The translations under genes and the position numbers were made by a program. A stretch of DNA of 46,268 bases from an uncultured Sutterella sp. GTDB lineage: Bacteria > Pseudomonadota > Gammaproteobacteria > Burkholderiales > Burkholderiaceae_F. Below are positions 42,381 through 46,268 of this stretch, piece by piece. The notes beneath the pieces are model-generated. The model saw nothing but the letters and a program-made list of their open reading frames with translations. It did not search any database and was not told the origin of the DNA. Each line of letters opens with the position of its first letter. Position 1 is the first letter of the stretch. The DNA lies in assembly GCA_905212345.1 (NCBI GenBank), contig CAJMEC010000011.1, positions 1 through 46,268 of the forward strand, read 5' to 3'.

Positions 42381-42866
42381 ATGAAATTAACAAAAGCTAA
42401 ATGGCTATTGGTCGTGGCTGCCGCATTGGTAGGGTTAACCGGTTGCGGAGAAGAGGATGTCGGCGATGTTTCGTTAGGTATTTTTACGTTTAAAGACATC
42501 AAAATTAATCGTTTTACCGATCCTGTGGTGACTGGAGTAACGTGTCATGTGGCTAGCATAGAGGCCAATTTATCATTGAGCGATCCGTCCAACAATTCCA
42601 TTGAATGCCACCGAACAGGTCCCATCACACGCCAGATGATTGAGGCTATTGATAAAAGTAAGTCGGGTGAAGTAATTTTTAAGCGGTCAAAGAGCGTGTT
42701 ATTGAAAAATATGAAAATTCGCCGTATCTATGATGCGGAATCCCAGACACTTTTGTATGTTGCTTACTCCACCAAGGAAACAAGCGGCAGTTTCCATCAT
42801 TCACTCTCTGCGATTCCTCTTTTTGGGACAGACGGCTATATTAAACCGCTTCCGAAGGTGCAATAA
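42381..42866 (+). CDS. creA: CreA-family lipoprotein
   Basis: 161 residues. Signal peptide with a lipobox LTGC (Cys at about 22), so it is a lipoprotein, whereas E. coli CreA is a soluble secreted protein. The CreA pattern is strong: FKDIKINRFTDPVVTGVTCHVASIEA, IECHRTGPI, GEVIFKRSKSVLLKNMKIRRIYDAESQTLLYVAYS and SAIPLFG. Function of CreA is poorly known. The ATG at 42381 has GGGGA 6 bases upstream; upstream in-frame ATGs are less well placed. Its upstream neighbour is the MFS remnant, with 16 bases between. Confidence 0.9.
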   Translation: MKLTKAKWLLVVAAALVGLTGCGEEDVGDVSLGIFTFKDIKINRFTDPVVTGVTCHVASIEANLSLSDPSNNSIECHRTGPITRQMIEAIDKSKSGEVIFKRSKSVLLKNMKIRRIYDAESQTLLYVAYSTKETSGSFHHSLSAIPLFGTDGYIKPLPKVQ

Positions 42867-42880
42867 AGCCCCACTTACAT

Positions 42881-42945
42881 AGGAAAATAACCCTCATTAT
42901 TTTGAGTTTTATTATTTTTTACTAAAAATCAAGGAGGGTTTTCCC
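42881..42945 (+). terminator. Possible terminator after creA
   Basis: ACCCTC (42889-42894) pairs with GAGGGT (42934-42939), with outer GGAAAA/TTTTCC pairing, across a long AT-rich loop. Weak loop geometry lowers confidence. Confidence 0.5.
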
Positions 42946-42974
42946 ACTTTTAGAGGAAATTTAACGGACGGAAG

Positions 42975-42997
42975 TTATCCACAGAAATTGTGAATAA
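42975..42997. promoter_or_regulatory. Inverted pair of DnaA boxes
   Basis: TTATCCACA (42975-42983) on the plus strand and TTATTCACA on the minus strand (42989-42997) face each other with a 5-base gap, both fitting the DnaA-box consensus. No dnaA, dnaN or other origin gene is nearby and no further boxes were found, so a titration or regulatory site is more likely than oriC. Confidence 0.5.
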
Positions 42998-43083
42998 CTT
43001 TCACAATTTTGTAAGAAAACTCAAGTGGAACAGAGAGTTAACTCGCTGCTTAAAAAAGTGGCAATTGTGGGAAATTTCCGTTA

Positions 43084-43476
43084 CTAACGAATTTGTCCCT
43101 GATAACGACCGGTGTTGTCATAAAAGCGGCCGCTCGAGTCTTCACGACCTAAATACCGGCCGGAGTGGTCATAGTGCCGACCGTTGTCATCGATTCGTCC
43201 TTGGTAGCGTCCGGAGCTGTCGTAAATTCGTCCGGAAGAATCCATACGCCCCTGATAGCGGCCGCTACTATCATAGCAGCGACCATTGGAATCCACTCTC
43301 CCTTGATATTGGCCACTATGATCGTAAATCCGACCGTTATCGATACGTCCTTCATAACGGCCGCTATTGTCGTAATAACGACCGTTATGATGGTTGTAGC
43401 TATAGTGGTGAGCAAACGCAATACTGGTCAAAAAAGAACTGATAAAAACAAAGGCAAATAGAAAAATCTTTCTCAT
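43084..43476 (-). CDS. Secreted 17-residue repeat protein (beta-flower-like)
   Basis: 130 residues. Signal peptide about 1-22 (ending AFA), then a short His/Tyr linker, then six near-identical repeats of 16-17 residues from 32 to 130 with the pattern GRxYDxSGRYxGRxDxN. Such Gly-Arg-x-Tyr-Asp repeats resemble small beta-propeller or beta-flower proteins, in which each repeat gives a short hairpin. The mature protein is very rich in Arg, Asp, Gly and Tyr with one Cys. The function is unknown. Upstream are two facing DnaA boxes on the far side. No close partner gene. Confidence 0.75.
   Translation of the reverse strand: MRKIFLFAFVFISSFLTSIAFAHHYSYNHHNGRYYDNSGRYEGRIDNGRIYDHSGQYQGRVDSNGRCYDSSGRYQGRMDSSGRIYDSSGRYQGRIDDNGRHYDHSGRYLGREDSSGRFYDNTGRYQGQIR
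43087..43383 (-). repeat. Tandem 51-bp coding repeats
   Basis: Six units of 48-51 bp encode the 17-residue repeats of the secreted protein. Units differ at several positions, so the array is old enough to have diverged or is under selection for the protein pattern. Confidence 0.85.
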
Positions 43477-43576
43477 ACGGTCCTTTTGGCAGTTTTGATC
43501 AGACTATTCTGATAGGGCTGATTTTGCATGACGAAAAACATTTCAGTTTTTCTACTAATAAAGGGAAAAAGAAAGC

Positions 43577-44863
43577 TTAAACACTTGCCACTTTTTCAAA
43601 AGCTACCTTTGCCGCCTTAATAGTTTCGTCAATCACCTCATCACTATGGGTGATAGAAACAAAACCAGCTTCAAAAACAGAAGGTGCGAAATAAACGCCT
43701 TGATCCAACATGCTATGGAAGAATACATTGAAGCGTTTGGTGTCAGATTTCATTACGTCTGCAAAGCCTTCAGGGCACTTATCCAAGAAGTAAAGGCCGA
43801 ACATACCTCCAACACTTCGGGCCGAAAAGATTACGCCGGCTTGGTCGGCAACTGCTTTCAAACCGTTAACTAAACGAGATGTCTGAGCAGAGAGTCGATC
43901 ATAGAAGCCCGGTTGCTGAATAAGTTTCAAAGTGGCCAGACCGCAAGCAACTGCAACAGGGTTTCCGGAGAGTGTGCCAGCCTGATAGACGGGACCGCAG
44001 GGGGCAATCTTTTCCATGACATCACGTCTGCCGCCAAAGGCTGCCACGGGCATGCCGCCACCGATGACTTTCCCGAACATGGTGATATCGGGTGTCACGC
44101 CGTAGAGACTTTGAGCGCCGCCCAATGCGACTCTAAAGCCGGTCATGACCTCATCGACAATCAAGAGCGCGCCGTATTGAGTGCAAAACTTACGCATGGT
44201 TTGAATGAATTCCGGTTTGCCCGGAACCATATTCATATTGCCAGCTACCGCCTCCACAATTACACAGGCGATGTCGTCACCGTAACGCTTGAAGGCATCT
44301 TCAAGCTGAGAGGGATTGTTGTATTCAAGAACCAAGGTATGCTCTGTCACACCGGCGGGAACGCCCGCAGAACTCGGGTTGCCGAACGTGAGCATACCAG
44401 AGCCGGCCTTCACTAAAAGGCTGTCACTGTGGCCATGGTAGCAGCCTTCAAATTTAATGATCTTATTGCGTCCCGTAAAGCCGCGAGCAAGGCGTATGGC
44501 GCTCATGCCTGCTTCTGTGCCAGAACTTACTAAGCGCACTTCCTCAATGGAAGGGATTAATTTTTTAATTTCTTCGGCGATTAATATTTCCCGTTGGGTA
44601 GCGCAACCGAATGTCAGCCCCATATCGACGGCTTCATGCACCGCATGAATAACTTCAGGATTGTTGTGACCTAAAATCATGGGTCCCCAAGATCCGATGT
44701 AATCTATGTAGCGTTTGCCGTCTTCGTCCCACATATAGGGACCCTGGGCTTTCTTCATAAATCGGGGAGAGCCACCGACTGAGCCAAAGGCTCTGACAGG
44801 AGAATTTACACCGCCCGGAATGCTTTGACGGGCGCGTTCAAATAATGAATCGTTCGTATCCAT
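43577..44863 (-). CDS. hemL: Glutamate-1-semialdehyde 2,1-aminomutase
   Basis: 428 residues from MDTNDSLFERARQSIPGGVNSPVRAFGSVGG. The PLP-binding motif MFGKVIGGGMPVAAFGG (Lys near 263), LVSSGTEAGMSAIRLAR, KFEGCYHGHSDSLLVKAGSG and LIVDEVMTGFRV are complete. It converts glutamate semialdehyde to 5-aminolevulinate, the entry to haem. Start: AAGGA lies 6 bases upstream of this ATG, overlapping the TAA of the pagP-like gene, while a TTG at 44869 is not favoured. It is the second gene of an operon with the outer-membrane protein gene. Confidence 0.97.
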   Translation of the reverse strand: MDTNDSLFERARQSIPGGVNSPVRAFGSVGGSPRFMKKAQGPYMWDEDGKRYIDYIGSWGPMILGHNNPEVIHAVHEAVDMGLTFGCATQREILIAEEIKKLIPSIEEVRLVSSGTEAGMSAIRLARGFTGRNKIIKFEGCYHGHSDSLLVKAGSGMLTFGNPSSAGVPAGVTEHTLVLEYNNPSQLEDAFKRYGDDIACVIVEAVAGNMNMVPGKPEFIQTMRKFCTQYGALLIVDEVMTGFRVALGGAQSLYGVTPDITMFGKVIGGGMPVAAFGGRRDVMEKIAPCGPVYQAGTLSGNPVAVACGLATLKLIQQPGFYDRLSAQTSRLVNGLKAVADQAGVIFSARSVGGMFGLYFLDKCPEGFADVMKSDTKRFNVFFHSMLDQGVYFAPSVFEAGFVSITHSDEVIDETIKAAKVAFEKVASV

Positions 44864-44872
44864 TTTCAATCC

Positions 44873-46030
44873 TTAAAAGGCGTAACCCACACCTAAGTTA
44901 AAGCTTGTGTTGGCGGGCTTAAAACGTCCGTCAAGGGCTTCGTTTTCATTAATTTCCACATTGTGGAAGTGCGGGAAGTTTACGGTCATGTCACCCATTA
45001 CACGCAGATGATCCGTAACGGCCCAGGTAAAGCCCGTTTGAACAACGGGATTGATGCTGTGTTCTTTGTAGTTGCTACCGTCTTTTGCTTTTAATTCAGA
45101 GTAAGCAGCGCCGGCGCCAACATGCATGCGCATGGCATCCAACACTTCAAAGTGGTACTGAAGCATCAAATTGGTGTTGGTTAGTCGGTATTTATTAACC
45201 GTTTTGCCAGGAGCATTTAGGTCATGTTCGCTTCTTTGATAGCTTAAATCCCAAGCCCAGTGGCGATCCATGAAATGACGAATACCAAACTTATAACCGG
45301 AGTCAGAGTCTAATGTGAAGCCGCCTGGCACATCGCCGCCTCCATCAGAGAGGTCCGTTTTTACCCAAGAGCCCTGTGCATAAAGTTCGGTTGTGTTAGA
45401 CCACGCCGATGCCACACTGTCGGGCCACGGGGAGAAGCGGCGGGATTGATCGTCAAATTCAATCTTGGAGAAGAAGAAAAAGACGTTAGAAACCGGGATA
45501 TAGGTGGCGTACACATTAAACCAATCTGTGCCAGCGCTGACAAGAGGAAGCGGAACTGGAATGGGTAGCCAATTGTAGTCTTGACGGAAGGTCAAACCGG
45601 CTGTGTAACCCGCTCCCAAATGAAAGCCGGAATTGGCAATAGGAAAACGTGCGACCCAAGCGTAGCCCATAATGGGTTCAATCTCATAATGGGAATCACG
45701 GAAAAGCATCATATACATTAAACGTTCATTGCCGCGCTCATCAATGATGCCCCGGGAAATGCCAGCCCCAAACGGATAGGCGTTTTCTTCATCACGGTTG
45801 TCGTAGTCCCAGCGTGGATGATTGGTATAGGCAGGAACTAAAAGGCCTGTGCGACCGTGTTCGATAATGTCGTGCATGCCATTTAACTGATTGCCAACAA
45901 ATCCTGCGTCTGGATAGGGTGAGACGGCACCGGGAAGGGTTTCAACGAAGCTGTCGATAAAGCCCGCATGAGCGGCAACAGCGGCCAGGGAGAGTGAAGT
46001 GGCCAATGCGATCTTTTTCAATGAGGGCAC
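44873..46030 (-). CDS. PagP-type lipid A palmitoyltransferase fused to an OmpW-like outer-membrane barrel
   Basis: 385 residues, about twice the size of PagP. Signal peptide about 1-22. Residues 55-192 match PagP: His71 (TNHPRWDYD), Asp112-Ser113 (FRDSH), EPIMGYAW, FHLGAGYTAGLT, PIPVPLPL and ATYIP..NVFFFF. The three catalytic residues of E. coli PagP (His, Asp, Ser) are kept. Residues 213-385 form a second barrel with OmpW-like strands (TNTNLMLQYHF, MRMHVGAGAAY) and end in the outer-membrane sorting signal GVGYAF. PagP adds palmitate to lipid A. The start is GTG with AAGGAG 6 bases upstream. Upstream gene of a coupled operon with hemL. Confidence 0.85.
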   Translation of the reverse strand: MPSLKKIALATSLSLAAVAAHAGFIDSFVETLPGAVSPYPDAGFVGNQLNGMHDIIEHGRTGLLVPAYTNHPRWDYDNRDEENAYPFGAGISRGIIDERGNERLMYMMLFRDSHYEIEPIMGYAWVARFPIANSGFHLGAGYTAGLTFRQDYNWLPIPVPLPLVSAGTDWFNVYATYIPVSNVFFFFSKIEFDDQSRRFSPWPDSVASAWSNTTELYAQGSWVKTDLSDGGGDVPGGFTLDSDSGYKFGIRHFMDRHWAWDLSYQRSEHDLNAPGKTVNKYRLTNTNLMLQYHFEVLDAMRMHVGAGAAYSELKAKDGSNYKEHSINPVVQTGFTWAVTDHLRVMGDMTVNFPHFHNVEINENEALDGRFKPANTSFNLGVGYAF

Positions 46031-46268
46031 TGTGTGCTCCTTTGTATTTTGTTTATTAAGTTTTGGAAAATGTTAAATTATTTCATGTTTTTCCCTCTTT
46101 CTCCACCTCTTTTTTTTATACATTGACGATCGTTAGAGTAGATCAATCTACTGTAGGTCATCTTCTCAAGTAATTGAGCTTATTCAAAAGCTTCAGTAAA
46201 CAACTCTCGACTAATCTCTGGACCAGCCACGTTTGTCAAGGGGTAACAAACAGAGTAATTAATAGTCT
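46031..46268. other. Upstream region of the PagP-like gene
   Basis: 238 bases to the window edge with no gene seen. It is AT-rich near the gene (several T runs on the plus strand). A GTTTA-like half-site at about 46049-46053 hints at a PhoP box, but no convincing second half was found. A promoter must lie here. Confidence 0.35.

Noticed and set aside
42896..43020. Chromosomal replication origin
   Set aside because: Only two DnaA boxes and one AT-rich stretch are seen; dnaA, dnaN, rpmH and similar neighbours are absent.
43087..43383. CRISPR array
   Set aside because: Spacing is 51 bases, there are no unique spacers, and the units are in frame within a secreted protein. No cas genes are in the window.
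42990..43442. 150-codon plus-strand frame opposite the repeat protein
   Set aside because: The repeats make the opposite strand open too; the minus-strand frame has a signal peptide and regular 17-residue repeats, the plus frame has neither.
46040..46070. PhoP box upstream of the PagP-like gene
   Set aside because: One GTTTA half-site is present but the second half at 11-base spacing is poor; insufficient for a call.

Overview
This is a chromosomal window of a low-to-moderate GC Gram-negative bacterium, most likely an anaerobic or microaerobic gut member of the Burkholderiales (Sutterellaceae-like). This placement is inference. It rests on the order purM / hda / HAD phosphatase / pcnB / folK, which is typical of Betaproteobacteria, on outer-membrane proteins, on an RpoH-type groESL promoter, and on anaerobic traits: a DcuC-type carrier, a NrdD-like protein and M20 amidohydrolases. 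Most of the window is core genome. Accessory DNA is limited to one TnpB element and a few decayed stretches.

Layout. 1-2949: edge of a possible small RNA, yigZ, and groEL-groES with a sigma-32 promoter. 2967-5242: penicillin-binding protein 4 and pyridoxal kinase, convergent. 5866-8790: a polar amino-acid ABC transporter with two tandem binding proteins. 8846-13450: Nim-like flavoprotein, SugE/Gdx exporter under a guanidine-II riboswitch, carboxymuconolactone-decarboxylase-like protein divergent from an AraC regulator, and a membrane metallophosphoesterase. 13492-20393: UvrD/PcrA helicase, mnmA, nitronate monooxygenase with a degenerate nicotinamidase-like protein, an EamA transporter and a phosphoribosyltransferase. 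20661-28255: a small NrdD-tail-like protein with NrdR boxes, then a minus-strand scavenging region (AbgA-like, DcuC-like, AbgB-like, DUF3100 membrane pair, adenosine deaminase). 28324-33150: purM, hda, HAD, pcnB, folK and a tRNA-Val/tRNA-Leu operon. 33246-38889: a DUF134-NifX fusion, homoserine dehydrogenase, a DASS transporter and PPK2. 39022-42364: a MarR regulator and cupin sharing a palindromic operator, then a TnpB element abutting the 3' half of an MFS gene. 42381-46030: CreA-like lipoprotein, a 17-residue repeat protein, hemL, and a PagP domain fused to a second outer-membrane barrel.

The points most worth a second look are: (i) the PagP/OmpW-like double barrel co-transcribed with hemL; (ii) the zinc-ribbon-less TnpB element, whose ends can be placed to the base because TTGAT plus the right flank rebuilds an MFS reading frame; (iii) the orphan NrdD-tail-like protein under NrdR-box control; (iv) a PncA-family protein that has lost the catalytic Cys and metal ligands; (v) the guanidine-II riboswitch on sugE; and (vi) a possible 45-codon leader ORF upstream of the DUF3100/AbgB operon. 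All family calls were made by eye from motifs, without database searches.
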